50,827 bases of DNA, taken from positions 1 to 50,827 of the forward strand of contig DAOWGM010000061.1 in the NCBI GenBank assembly GCA_030637515.1, read 5' to 3'. This stretch comes from Bacteroidales bacterium. GTDB lineage: Bacteria > Bacteroidota > Bacteroidia > Bacteroidales > UBA12077. The stretch's first letter is position 1. The number at the start of each line of letters is the position of its first letter. The notes beneath the pieces were generated by a model, which made no database searches, was not told the DNA's origin, and saw only the letters and a program-made list of their open reading frames with translations. This document shows positions 1-8,387 of the stretch, one piece after another. The translations under genes were made by a program, and so were the position numbers.

Positions 1-191
1 GTTCATATTTAATAATTTTTGAAAAGATACATAAAAAATAATTGTTAACTAATAATTCTACTTCTGTCATTGTAAAATCATGACAATATTAAATCAATTT
101 TGTGTTAAAAAATGTTAAATGGTTTTAAGAATTTATAATACTTTTTAAAGGAATAATAGGGATTCAGGATTACAAGAATATTTATTTATTT

Positions 192-199
192 TATCTTTG
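192..199 (+). promoter_or_regulatory. Bacteroidota-type -7 promoter element for truA
   Basis: TATCTTTG matches the TAnnTTTG -7 consensus of Bacteroidota primary sigma promoters. It ends 19 bases before the GTG start of truA, so it predicts a very short leader. No convincing TTTG -33 box is visible upstream. The 191 bases before it are AT-rich and I see no gene in them. Confidence 0.55.
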
Positions 200-218
200 T
201 ATTAAATATTTTAATAAA

Positions 219-974
219 GTGAAATCCAGATATTTTATTCAGTTAAGTTATAAAGGAACTAACTATCATGGTTGGCAAATTCAACCTAATGCTATTTCAG
301 TACAGGAAGTATTAACTAATTCATTTTCAACGATTTTAAGAGAAGATATTGAAATAACCGGTGCAGGTAGAACAGACACAGGTGTTCATTCAAGCTATTT
401 TGTTGCTCATTTTGAAACAAATAATTCTGATTTGCTATCAGACAAAAAGTTTCTTTTTAAGATAAATAGTATTTTGCCAAGAGATATTGCTGTTCATAAT
501 ATAAAGTTGGTTAAACAAGATGCACATGCACGATTTGATGCAAGCAGCAGAACATACCATTATTTCATTCATACTAAGAAGGATCCTTTTTTACTTGAAA
601 GCTCATATTATTTCCCAAAAGATCTTAATATCGAACTAATGAATAAAGCATGTGATCTTTTATATAATTATACAGATTTTACAAGCTTTAGTAAATTACA
701 TACAGATGTAAAAACCAATAACTGTAAAATAACAGAAGCCTTTTGGTCACAAGAAGAACATAAAATAAAATTCACAATTTCGGCTGATCGTTTTCTTAGG
801 AATATGGTTCGTGCAATTGTGGGAACTACACTGGAAGTTGGAAGAGAGAAATTATCATTAGATGACTTTATTCAAATTATTGAAAGTAAAAACAGATCCG
901 AAGCAGGAGTTTCAGTTCCAGCGCAAGGTTTATTTCTGACTAATATTACTTATGATAAGAGTATCTATATATAA
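219..974 (+). CDS. truA: tRNA pseudouridine(38-40) synthase TruA
   Basis: TruA isomerises uridines 38-40 in the anticodon arm of many tRNAs to pseudouridine, in the cytoplasm. The protein is 251 aa, normal for the family. It starts with the typical RYFIQLSYKGTNYHGWQIQ strand, and the catalytic aspartate lies in GAGRTDTGVH (Asp53). The later conserved block with FLRNMVRAIVG (near residues 192-202) is also present. The start codon is GTG, chosen because the -7 promoter box ends just upstream and because the family begins with this residue pattern; no in-frame ATG lies nearby. The gene is probably monocistronic: the next gene on the same strand starts 135 bases later with no terminator seen between. 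Confidence 0.96.
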   Translation: MKSRYFIQLSYKGTNYHGWQIQPNAISVQEVLTNSFSTILREDIEITGAGRTDTGVHSSYFVAHFETNNSDLLSDKKFLFKINSILPRDIAVHNIKLVKQDAHARFDASSRTYHYFIHTKKDPFLLESSYYFPKDLNIELMNKACDLLYNYTDFTSFSKLHTDVKTNNCKITEAFWSQEEHKIKFTISADRFLRNMVRAIVGTTLEVGREKLSLDDFIQIIESKNRSEAGVSVPAQGLFLTNITYDKSIYI

Positions 975-1109
975 GCGATTAAATTCAATAAATTATTATT
1001 AATTTTGTTACTTAGTGCTTATTATTTAAATAAAGTAGGATTAATTTAATCAAACTTAAAATTAATTCTTATCTTAGAATCACTTAAATTTTAAACTCAT
1101 TTACTAATT

Positions 1110-2852
1110 ATGAATTTCAAATTTACCATAGCAAAAAAACTTATTCTTGGTTTTGGGATAGTTACATTGGCAATCTTTCTTAATATTATTATGATTACAA
1201 ATATGTTAAAAGAAAGTGTTGATGTAAATAAAGAAATTTCAAACGTAGATATTCCGTCAGCAGATCTTGTAAGGGAACTTTCAACTATGATGATTTCAAC
1301 CAAAATGTTAATCAAAAACTGGGTTTACATTGATAAGAAATCTGAAACTGAGGATAAACTAAAATTAATAAATCTGCATATTAAAGATTTACCTACTATT
1401 CATGAAAAGATATTAAAACTTTCAAATAACTGGACTCCGGAAGAGCAGGAATGTTATGAGAATATTTATGTAGCGATAAATGATTCTTTATTTCCATTAC
1501 ACAGGGATATAATGAATAAACTTAGTACACCTGAAAGCTATAATAATGTACAAATGCTAAAACAGGAGATATATCCTAAAATTACAAATGGTGGCGAAAT
1601 TATTACTTTAAGTGATCATCTTATTAAAAGACTTGCTGAATTAACAGAGAAACATGAAACTAAAGTAAGTATGGCTACAGAAGATATGGCAAAATCATTT
1701 ATTGATTTTGAAAATTTCATTTATATATCGGGAGTAATATTAATAGTAATAGCCATTATTATTGCTTTGTACCTTGCTCAAATGATTATTAAACCGATCA
1801 ATATAATACAAAATGTTCTTTCTCTAATGGGGCAAGGAAAAATGCCTAAAAAACAAATAAAGGAAAGAAATGATGAGATTGGTGAAATGGCTGCTGCTCT
1901 TAATGCTTTAATCAGAGGTTTAAAAGAAACTACTGATTTTGCACTTGAAATTGGAAAAGGAAATTTTGAAAGCTCCTTTGTTCCTTTAAGTGATGAAGAC
2001 GATTTAGGAGTTGGATTACTTGAGATGCGTACGAATTTAAAACATGCTACAGAAGAAGAATCCAGAAGAAAAAAAGAAGATGATCAACGTAACTGGGCTT
2101 CTCAGGGTGTTTCTAAATTCAGTGATATTTTAAGACAAAACAACGATGATATTGATAAACTTTCATACGATGTAATAAGTAATCTTGTTAAGTATTGCGA
2201 TGCAAATCAAGGTGGGCTTTTTATTGTTAACGATGACGATGAAAATAATAAGTTTATTGAGATGGCTGCTGCATACGCATTTAACCGTAAGAAATTTCTT
2301 GAGAATCGTATTGAAATGGGTGTTGGATTAGTTGGTAGAGCCGTTCAGGAAAGTGAAACCATTTTTATTTCAGACATTCCAAATGATTATATATCAATCA
2401 CATCTGGTTTAGGGGAAGATAATCCTAAAAGCATTTTAATTGTACCTTTAGTTATAAATGATAATGTTTATGGAGTTATTGAAATGGCTTCGTTCCGTGA
2501 ATTCAAAAAATATCAGATAGAATTTGTAGAGAAAATAGGTGAAAATATAGCAGCAACTCTTTCTACTGTTAAAGTAAATATTAGAACTGCAGAACTTCTT
2601 GAAAGAACTAAACAACAGGCTGAGGAAATGAGAGCTCAAGAAGAAGAAATGCGCCAAAACATGGAAGAGCTTCAAGCAACACAAGAAGAGTCATCACGTA
2701 GAGAAGCAGAATTGGAAAAGAAGGTTGAAGAATCTGAAAGATTGAAAAAACAGCAGGAATCATTTATTAAAAAGCTTGATGGGAATTTCTCTGGAGGACT
2801 TGTTTCTGCATTGGATGAGGACGATGATGATGATCCAGATGACAAAGAATAA
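1110..2852 (+). CDS. Membrane HAMP-GAF sensor protein with coiled-coil tail and no output domain
   Basis: A 580-aa membrane signalling protein. A first membrane helix (about residues 10-31) is followed by a roughly 170-residue predicted extracytoplasmic helical region, a second helix (about 205-225), a HAMP domain starting at the KPIN motif (about 227-280), a linker, a GAF domain (about 340-485), and a long Gln/Glu-rich coiled coil (about 495-555) containing EEMRQNMEELQATQEE. The chain ends in an acidic tail (DEDDDDDPDDKE). No histidine kinase, GGDEF, phosphatase or chemoreceptor signalling hairpin can be seen, so the output is unknown. The EELQATQEE coiled coil recurs in many Bacteroidota sensors (recollection of the family, not computed). 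It probably relays a signal to a partner protein. The ligand of GAF is unknown. Confidence 0.8.
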   Translation: MNFKFTIAKKLILGFGIVTLAIFLNIIMITNMLKESVDVNKEISNVDIPSADLVRELSTMMISTKMLIKNWVYIDKKSETEDKLKLINLHIKDLPTIHEKILKLSNNWTPEEQECYENIYVAINDSLFPLHRDIMNKLSTPESYNNVQMLKQEIYPKITNGGEIITLSDHLIKRLAELTEKHETKVSMATEDMAKSFIDFENFIYISGVILIVIAIIIALYLAQMIIKPINIIQNVLSLMGQGKMPKKQIKERNDEIGEMAAALNALIRGLKETTDFALEIGKGNFESSFVPLSDEDDLGVGLLEMRTNLKHATEEESRRKKEDDQRNWASQGVSKFSDILRQNNDDIDKLSYDVISNLVKYCDANQGGLFIVNDDDENNKFIEMAAAYAFNRKKFLENRIEMGVGLVGRAVQESETIFISDIPNDYISITSGLGEDNPKSILIVPLVINDNVYGVIEMASFREFKKYQIEFVEKIGENIAATLSTVKVNIRTAELLERTKQQAEEMRAQEEEMRQNMEELQATQEESSRREAELEKKVEESERLKKQQESFIKKLDGNFSGGLVSALDEDDDDDPDDKE

Positions 2853-2892
2853 ATTGAAATAAATTATTATATATTAAATAATACGAAGCATT

Positions 2893-2970
2893 TTAAAAAA
2901 CTTTATAAGAAATATTAAATCCATCGTCAGTTGGAATAATCACTTTTAATTGAAATCCCTTATCTGCCAT
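2893..2970 (-). pseudogene. 25-codon ORF resembling the N-terminus of a NifX/NifB-type cluster-binding protein
   Basis: A short ORF begins one base after the stop of the PatB-type gene (TAG-T-ATG). It encodes 25 residues including LKVIIPTDDGFNIS, which resembles the first strand of the dinitrogenase Fe-Mo cofactor (NifX/NifB C-terminal) family, where IPT-DDG-IS is followed by FGRA. The reading frame then stops and no frame of the following AT-rich 40 bases restores the family's continuation. I read it as a truncated remnant; it could instead be a genuine micropeptide translated by coupling to the upstream gene. The resemblance is by eye only. Confidence 0.35.
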
Positions 2971-2971
2971 A

Positions 2972-4144
2972 CTATTTAAGATTATTTACTGCTTTTTCGA
3001 GACGAATAAGTGCATCTAAAATTATTTGTCTGGGGCAGGCAATATTCATACGCATGAATCCATCACCACCTGTTCCAAACATTCTGCCATCGTTAAAACC
3101 TAATCCTGCATCATTGATCATAAAATCTTTTAAGTCTTTATCATTCAGATTTAACTCAGAACAATCTAACCAAACCAGATAAGTACCTTCAGGTCGAATC
3201 ATTCTAATTTCAGGAATTCTTTCTTCAAAGAAATCTTGCATAAGATCTAAGTTTCCTGACAAGTATTCCATAAGCTGATCGAGCCATTCGTCTCCTTGAT
3301 TATAAGCAGCCTCTGAAGCGACTGTTCCAAATACATTTCCCATTCCAACATGAATTGTATCCAAAACCTTATCATATTTTTCTTTTAACTCTTTGTTTGA
3401 AGTAATAACAGAAGAAGTTGACAAAGCAGCCATATTAAAAGTTTTGCTCGGAGCAATAAACGTTACAGTATAATTTGCTATAGCTTCTGAAATAGATGCT
3501 AATGGAGTAAATGTATATTCACTAAAAACCAAATCGGCATGTATTTCATCAGACATAATCAGAACATTATTATCAACACACAACTCTCCCAACTTTTTAA
3601 GTTCTTCTTTTGTCCATACAGATCCTCCCGGATTATGAGGATTTGATAAGATGAACATTTTTGCATCTTTAAGCTTATCCTCTAAATCATTAAAATCAAT
3701 ACAATACCGATTATTTTTTAATACAAGAGGATTCTCAACTAATGTACGATTATTGTTTTCAATAGCAGAGAAAAACGGGAAATAAACAGGTGGTTGAACA
3801 ACTATTTTATCTCCCTCATTAGAATATGCCAAAATAGCCATATTTATAGCGGGAACAATTCCAGGACCAAATGATATCCAATCTTCTTGGACTGTCCATT
3901 GATGTCTTCTTTTTAGCCAATTTATTATAGATGTGAAATATGATTTCGGTCGAATGCTATAACCAAACACTTCATGCTTTGTACGCTCCTTAATTGCATT
4001 AATAATAAAATCAGGAGTTTTAAAATCCATATCTGCAACCCACATTGGAATTACATCTTTCTTTCCAAATAATTCAACTCTTAAATCGTACTTAACAGAT
4101 GCTGTATTTTCACGATTTACAATCTCATCAAAATTATATTTCAT
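2972..4144 (-). CDS. patB: MalY/PatB-family C-S lyase (cystathionine beta-lyase type aminotransferase fold)
   Basis: A 390-aa PLP-dependent fold-type I enzyme of the MalY/PatB subgroup, which cleaves C-S bonds in cystathionine or similar cysteine conjugates, giving pyruvate, ammonia and a thiol. Visible hallmarks are IPMWVADMDF near residue 35, SNPHNPGG near 168, the cofactor aspartate in SDEIHADL (Asp199) and the Schiff-base lysine in APSKTFN (Lys234). Its length is normal. It is transcribed alone, leftward, and is followed immediately by a 25-codon ORF that may be translationally coupled. Upstream lies a cluster of palindromic repeats instead of a gene. The exact substrate cannot be read from the sequence; maltose-regulatory activity of MalY is not implied. 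Confidence 0.9.
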   Translation of the reverse strand: MKYNFDEIVNRENTASVKYDLRVELFGKKDVIPMWVADMDFKTPDFIINAIKERTKHEVFGYSIRPKSYFTSIINWLKRRHQWTVQEDWISFGPGIVPAINMAILAYSNEGDKIVVQPPVYFPFFSAIENNNRTLVENPLVLKNNRYCIDFNDLEDKLKDAKMFILSNPHNPGGSVWTKEELKKLGELCVDNNVLIMSDEIHADLVFSEYTFTPLASISEAIANYTVTFIAPSKTFNMAALSTSSVITSNKELKEKYDKVLDTIHVGMGNVFGTVASEAAYNQGDEWLDQLMEYLSGNLDLMQDFFEERIPEIRMIRPEGTYLVWLDCSELNLNDKDLKDFMINDAGLGFNDGRMFGTGGDGFMRMNIACPRQIILDALIRLEKAVNNLK

Positions 4145-4218
4145 TTTTTTAAGCTGTTAGCTAATTGCTATTAGCAGTTAGTTATAATTATTTTTATTAA
4201 TGTAATTTAGTTTATAAG

Positions 4219-4310
4219 ATTCCGCATCACCTGCCTGACGGCAGTCAGAAGTGCGGAATTACAATGGATATGTTTTCCTGTTCTATTGTAATTCCTGCGA
4301 AAGCGGGAAT
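4219..4310. repeat. Cluster of three adjacent palindromic hairpins (REP/MITE-like)
   Basis: Three inverted repeats lie head to tail. ATTCCGCA (4219-4226) pairs with TGCGGAAT (4252-4259), enclosing the palindrome CTGCC-TGAC-GGCAG (4231-4244). ATTACAAT (4258-4265) pairs with ATTGTAAT (4285-4292). ATTCCTGC-GAAA-GCGGGAAT (4291-4310) is a hairpin with a GAAA tetraloop. The arms share bases, so the set looks like one compound element. Just left, at about 4149-4182, there are degenerate GCTGTTAGC/GCTATTAGC units. It is non-coding and sits between two leftward genes. Confidence 0.6.
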
Positions 4311-4373
4311 CTCAATCTTTAAGTTACAAAAACAATAAACTAAACGACATTGATTCGTATTTTTAATTATTAA

Positions 4374-5009
4374 TTATTTAGAGTATCCAACAGTTTGACT
4401 ATATATTACCTTTTGATTTTCTTTTAGTTGCAAAGCTTCTCTTATTTCATTTTTATCAATCCATGCTCTAAAAACGGTTATTAATCCTTCTGATGCACAA
4501 TACAAATAAACATTCTGACCTATAAAGCCACAATGCGTTGCTGCTGTCATCAATTTAGTATTATCATCGCCTTTTCCAAGCTTATCAAAATCTGAAACAT
4601 AAATTAAATTCACGGCTGCTTCTTTTACAAAAGCTTGTTTTCCCGTAACTTTTCTCAAATCCTCATTTGAAATCTGTTTTAAGGAATGTTCTTCTGGAAT
4701 ATATAGAAATACACCTTTTTTTGTTGTTATATAAATTTCAATATCTTGTTTGTTTTTTGAAGTTGGAGTTGTATGTTTTCCGGCTTCGGCACGATTAATA
4801 CCATATGCTGCCCACAATAAATCTGATAATTGTTTCTCTGTTAAATCTTTATCGATAAAATCACGTGATGAGCTTCGCTCATTTAATGCTTGCATTAATG
4901 GTTTCCCTCCGGTCTTATCTGGTTCAGGTAATTTTACTGATTCCTGAGCAATTGCAAAATTAAAAGTTAATAATGCAAAAAAAGCTAAATACAAATTTTT
5001 TAGTTTCAT
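4374..5009 (-). CDS. Exported nitroreductase-family protein
   Basis: A 211-aa protein with a signal peptide (residues 1-21, ending FNFAIA-QE) followed by a nitroreductase-like FMN-binding fold. NERSSSRDF (about residues 44-52) is the typical phosphate-contacting Arg-Ser segment, and LSDLLWAAYGINR follows as in SagB/nitroreductase-type proteins. The C-terminal VIYSQTVGYSK matches the usual ending in which a conserved GYP-like motif follows. It may be periplasmic or envelope-associated, which is unusual for an FMN enzyme but common in Bacteroidota. It starts 6 bases after the thioesterase gene stops, so the two form an operon. The substrate is unknown. Confidence 0.8.
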   Translation of the reverse strand: MKLKNLYLAFFALLTFNFAIAQESVKLPEPDKTGGKPLMQALNERSSSRDFIDKDLTEKQLSDLLWAAYGINRAEAGKHTTPTSKNKQDIEIYITTKKGVFLYIPEEHSLKQISNEDLRKVTGKQAFVKEAAVNLIYVSDFDKLGKGDDNTKLMTAATHCGFIGQNVYLYCASEGLITVFRAWIDKNEIREALQLKENQKVIYSQTVGYSK

Positions 5010-5015
5010 AGTTTT

Positions 5016-5405
5016 CTATTTTTGGTTTAATTTTTCCATAAATCTTTTAGAATTTATAATGTACCTCACATGTGTACCTTCTCCAATTATTCCTTCTTCA
5101 TCTTTAGCTTCAACTTTAAAAACCAGTTTTTTTCCATCTATTTCTATTAAAGTAGCTGTGCACTCCACCAGCATTCCAACTGGAGTTGGTTTTAAATGTC
5201 GTACATTAATCTCAAATCCAACTGTATTATACTCTTCTCCAAGGTAAGGCAATACGGTTTTCAATGCAGCATTTTCCATTAAGGCTATCATAGCTGGTGT
5301 TGCAAATACCTCAACCAAACCCGAACCGTACTGTGATGCTGTATCCTTATACTCAACTTTTTGTTTAGCTGTATATGTAATTCCTGTTTTTAAATCGAAC
5401 TCCAT
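5016..5405 (-). CDS. FlK-like acyl-CoA thioesterase (hotdog fold)
   Basis: A 129-aa single hotdog-fold protein of the fluoroacetyl-CoA thioesterase (FlK)-like family. The triad of FlK (Thr, Glu, His) is matched by Thr36 in FATPAM, Glu44 in LMENAA and His70 in VRHLKPTP, with the same spacing as in FlK (8 and 26 residues). FlK discriminates for fluoroacetyl-CoA through a lid phenylalanine, and this close homologue more probably hydrolyses an ordinary short acyl-CoA; that part is inference. It is the first gene of a two-gene operon with the exported nitroreductase. Upstream, a terminator isolates it from the flavodiiron gene. Confidence 0.85.
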   Translation of the reverse strand: MEFDLKTGITYTAKQKVEYKDTASQYGSGLVEVFATPAMIALMENAALKTVLPYLGEEYNTVGFEINVRHLKPTPVGMLVECTATLIEIDGKKLVFKVEAKDEEGIIGEGTHVRYIINSKRFMEKLNQK

Positions 5406-5455
5406 GATATTATAATTTTAGTTAAAGATAAATAATATGATTTAGTAAAATAAAA

Positions 5456-5482
5456 AAGGACATTGATTATTTCAATGCCCTT
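5456..5482 (-). terminator. Intrinsic terminator downstream of the flavodiiron gene
   Basis: Reading leftward, AAGGGCATTGA pairs with TCAATGTCCTT (one G-U), with a 5-base loop, followed by a TTTTTTATTTT tract. It lies between the flavodiiron gene stop and the thioesterase start, so it ends the former transcript. Confidence 0.75.
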
Positions 5483-5505
5483 AGTAAGTTTTATTTTTTT
5501 AAGTA

Positions 5506-6699
5506 TTAAGCTTTCAATTTATCAGCCATAGCTTTTGCTAATACTTCGCAGCGATCAAAAGTTTCGTTTCCAGGAATACCTTTTGAATCAATAGGATCAG
5601 AAACCAAATCCCACTCAGTTGTTTCATAAAATTTATGAAGCGATTTAACTCCGCCTCCATTCCAACTATATGACCCGAATAATCCTAATAAATGCTCCTT
5701 TACACCCATATGTTCAAGTGTGCGAGTCAAATTCTCCATAGTTGGTAACATTCCTGAATTGTAGGCACAACTACCAAGAATAACTCCTTTATATCTCCAA
5801 ATATCATTAATTAAGTATGATAAATGAGTTTTTGAAGCATCATGAATTCTAATTTTCTTAATTCCATTTTCAGCAAGTTTACGTGCAATAGAATCGGCTA
5901 TTTTTGCTGTATTTCCATACATAGATCCGTAAATAATTACAACTCCATCTTCTGTTTCATATTTGCTCCATTTATCGTAAAGAGAAAGCACTTTGTTTAC
6001 ATCTTTTCTCCAAATTGGACCATGAGTTGCACAAATATATTTAACATCAATACCTTCGAGTTTTTTAAATGCCTTTTGAACCATATTGCTGTATTTCCCA
6101 ACAATATTAGAATAATATCGGCGCATTTCTTCAAGATAATATTCTTCGAATTCAATCTCATCGTCAAAAATTCCACCATCTAATGTTCCAAAGCTTCCAA
6201 ATGCATCGCCCGAGAATATAATCTTTTCTGTTAAATCATAAGTCATCATTGTTTCAGGCCAGTGAACCCATGGTGTCATTACAAATTTTAATGTATGATG
6301 TCCTAAATTAAGTTCGTCACCATCTTCTACCTGATGTCTGTTTTCTTTGTATCCAAAATAAGCTTCAACGATTTTAAATGTCTTCAAATTACCAACAAGC
6401 TTAATGTTTGGATATTTTTCAACGATTGTTTTAATAGCTCCTGAATGATCAGGTTCCATATGATTAATTATTAAATAATCAATTGGTTTACCATCAATTA
6501 GTTCTTCTATCTTATCCAGATAATCGTCGGATGAACCATATTCAATTGTATCAACCAATGCAATTTTCTCATCAACAATTAAATATGAATTATATGATAC
6601 TCCATTAGGAATTGGCCACATATTCTCAAATAGACTTGTCTTGCGATCGTTAGCTCCTAACCAATATACTTTATCAGTAACTTTTACTGTGTTATGCAT
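5506..6699 (-). CDS. FprA-family A-type flavodiiron protein (O2/NO reductase)
   Basis: A 397-aa two-domain protein. The N-terminal metallo-beta-lactamase-like half carries the diiron ligands in HMEPDH (His80, Glu82, Asp84, His85), with later ligands in HWPETM, SGDAFG and ATHGP. The C-terminal flavodoxin half begins at VVIIYGSMYGNTAKIA (about residue 255), the FMN phosphate loop. The family reduces O2 to water or NO to N2O in the cytoplasm of anaerobes, taking electrons from rubredoxin. A rubredoxin gene is present elsewhere in this window at 29997-30152, but not adjacent. A TATTTTTG -7 box lies at 6736-6743. It is monocistronic with its own terminator. Confidence 0.95.
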   Translation of the reverse strand: MHNTVKVTDKVYWLGANDRKTSLFENMWPIPNGVSYNSYLIVDEKIALVDTIEYGSSDDYLDKIEELIDGKPIDYLIINHMEPDHSGAIKTIVEKYPNIKLVGNLKTFKIVEAYFGYKENRHQVEDGDELNLGHHTLKFVMTPWVHWPETMMTYDLTEKIIFSGDAFGSFGTLDGGIFDDEIEFEEYYLEEMRRYYSNIVGKYSNMVQKAFKKLEGIDVKYICATHGPIWRKDVNKVLSLYDKWSKYETEDGVVIIYGSMYGNTAKIADSIARKLAENGIKKIRIHDASKTHLSYLINDIWRYKGVILGSCAYNSGMLPTMENLTRTLEHMGVKEHLLGLFGSYSWNGGGVKSLHKFYETTEWDLVSDPIDSKGIPGNETFDRCEVLAKAMADKLKA

Positions 6700-6735
6700 T
6701 TTATATTATTTTAATTTACTGTTTATTTTACAACG

Positions 6736-6743
6736 CAAAAATA
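6736..6743 (-). promoter_or_regulatory. -7 promoter element of the flavodiiron gene
   Basis: On the minus strand TATTTTTG matches TAnnTTTG. A TTTC sequence, one base off the TTTG -33 box, precedes it by 21 bases. It lies 37 bases before the ATG. Confidence 0.5.
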
Positions 6744-6808
6744 GTATAAATAATAGGAATTTTTGAAATCCAGAATATGAAATATATCAGTATTTAAATA
6801 GTTTAATA

Positions 6809-7627
6809 CTACTTAGTTTTAATTTCAGAACTCAGCGGAAACTTTAGATTTTCTGTTTCATCCAACGTAGCTTTTATTGAACCTATGAGTATTTTAGCTT
6901 CAACTAATACAGGTATTCGATTTAAATCATCGGTAACCCAAATAAATAAATCTTCGCCACCTTTAAAAATGGTTCCTTCGACTAACAAAGCAGAAAACTT
7001 AATTGTGTGAAATTTTCGTTTATCATGTGTTTTAATGATTTCTTTTCCAAGATATCGTATATACAAATCAAATATCTCATTATCAATAATTACTCTGATA
7101 GGTATAGTATCGTTTATTGAATATTGAGTAAAATCAATGTTACGTATTAAATATACAGCTGAAATAACATCATAAGTTTTCTTTTTAATATTCAGTGTAT
7201 CTTCACTATAAGCTTTATTTGTGTTTTTTGTTTTAGTATAAATTGTACTATCCTTATAATTAAACTTATAGCGGTTATTTACCTGATAACCTCCTTCATA
7301 CGTGTTTCTGCTAAAAAATAAAGGTGTAAGGTTTTCCTTTTGTGCGTAGGATTGATAATAATCACGAACCTTAAAAAGCCAATCATAGGAAGGAATACTA
7401 ACTCCTGCAGCAATTAAGTGGTATGCAGGCTCATTAAAATATTCGGTCTCGTTAACACTAAATTCTACAATTCCAGCTTTTAACCATATAAAATGCCAAT
7501 TATAAACTGCATTATAAGTAATTCTTTCGCCTGATTTAAAAACCGGATACTGATTAACTAATTCCTGAGAATAAATTTCGAGAGAAATGCAAAAAAGTAC
7601 TAAGAATATAAATAGGTTTTTTCTCAA
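6809..7627 (-). CDS. DUF3108 domain protein, exported
   Basis: A 272-aa exported protein with the DUF3108 pattern: FKSGERITYNAVYNWHFIWLKAGIVEF near the mature N-terminus, then strand-rich segments, with the ending IRVIIDNEIFDLYIRYLGKEII..FKGGEDLFIWVTDDLNRIPV. I chose a TTG start at 7627 because it gives a clean signal peptide (RKNLFIFLVLFCISLEIYSQ) and begins 10 bases after the preceding gene stops. The longer frame starts at 7705 inside that gene and would place a non-signal extension in front. The function of DUF3108 is not known; these proteins are probably periplasmic and envelope-related. It follows the beta-barrel-like protein in the same operon. Confidence 0.8.
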   Translation of the reverse strand: MRKNLFIFLVLFCISLEIYSQELVNQYPVFKSGERITYNAVYNWHFIWLKAGIVEFSVNETEYFNEPAYHLIAAGVSIPSYDWLFKVRDYYQSYAQKENLTPLFFSRNTYEGGYQVNNRYKFNYKDSTIYTKTKNTNKAYSEDTLNIKKKTYDVISAVYLIRNIDFTQYSINDTIPIRVIIDNEIFDLYIRYLGKEIIKTHDKRKFHTIKFSALLVEGTIFKGGEDLFIWVTDDLNRIPVLVEAKILIGSIKATLDETENLKFPLSSEIKTK

Positions 7628-7637
7628 AAGAATAAAT

Positions 7638-8315
7638 TTAATAATCCCAAATATCAAAACTGGATCTGTTAGGATAAAGGATGGAATCATAGTATAGCGA
7701 ACCAAAATTATAAGCAGGATTTATTCCATTAGAATATCTGTACTGCAAATTAAAATGGAAATTATCGTTCACCTTATATCCAACACCAATTGAAACTGTT
7801 TTAAAATCTGTGTCATACATTTCGGCACGATAATCTGTAAACACAGACTGGTTTTCATAATAGGCTCCATCGCCCCAAATACTCCATTTCTCCGATAACT
7901 GATAATGAGCTATTGTGCTTATTCCATAATTAGAAACACTTGAATTATATCCATATTCAGGTGATGAACCAAAAAACTCTTCCATTCCATTCATATTATT
8001 TCGCATAATTATTCCGCTAACCGAAACATTGAACTTTTGGCTTAACTGATAATTAAATGAAGGTGCAATATAAGTACTCATCATTGACATAGAATTACCA
8101 AAACTACTATATCCTGTTCCAACACTTACAGAATGTGAAAACTTATCGTGTTGTTTTAATAATGTGGATTTCTTCTCTAATTCTTCATTATTTGTGTTAT
8201 TCAAAACACTTGAATCGAGAGGTTTATAATATTTTGGCATTAACGGAAATACAAGATTCTGTCCGTATGAAACAGATATGATAGATACAAAAATGATTAT
8301 TAGAATTGCTCTCAT
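7638..8315 (-). CDS. Exported outer-membrane beta-barrel-like protein, unknown function
   Basis: A 225-aa protein with a signal peptide (residues 1-18, ending VSYG-QN). After a short linker it consists of alternating polar/hydrophobic strands with aromatic girdles (SVGTGYSSFGNSMSMMSTYIAPSFNYQLSQKFNVSVSG and later YKVNDNFHFNLQYRYSN), the look of an 8-10 strand outer-membrane barrel. I do not recognise a named family. It sits directly upstream of the DUF3108 protein and probably shares its transcript. The last residues (FDIWDY) end in an aromatic, as many barrel proteins do. Assignment as an outer-membrane protein is inference from composition. Confidence 0.65.
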   Translation of the reverse strand: MRAILIIIFVSIISVSYGQNLVFPLMPKYYKPLDSSVLNNTNNEELEKKSTLLKQHDKFSHSVSVGTGYSSFGNSMSMMSTYIAPSFNYQLSQKFNVSVSGIIMRNNMNGMEEFFGSSPEYGYNSSVSNYGISTIAHYQLSEKWSIWGDGAYYENQSVFTDYRAEMYDTDFKTVSIGVGYKVNDNFHFNLQYRYSNGINPAYNFGSLYYDSILYPNRSSFDIWDY

Positions 8316-8387
8316 CTTCTTCTACAGTTTATACACGATGAACGTATAATAACTTTCAGTTATTGTTATACAAATTTACGAATTATA

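Noticed and set aside
1097..1315. Minus-strand frame antisense to the start of the HAMP-GAF gene
   Set aside because: Shadow frame; the opposite strand has a well-supported coding sequence.
1110..2852. Methyl-accepting chemotaxis protein
   Set aside because: Although HAMP and a four-helix-like sensor part are present, the conserved chemoreceptor hairpin is absent.
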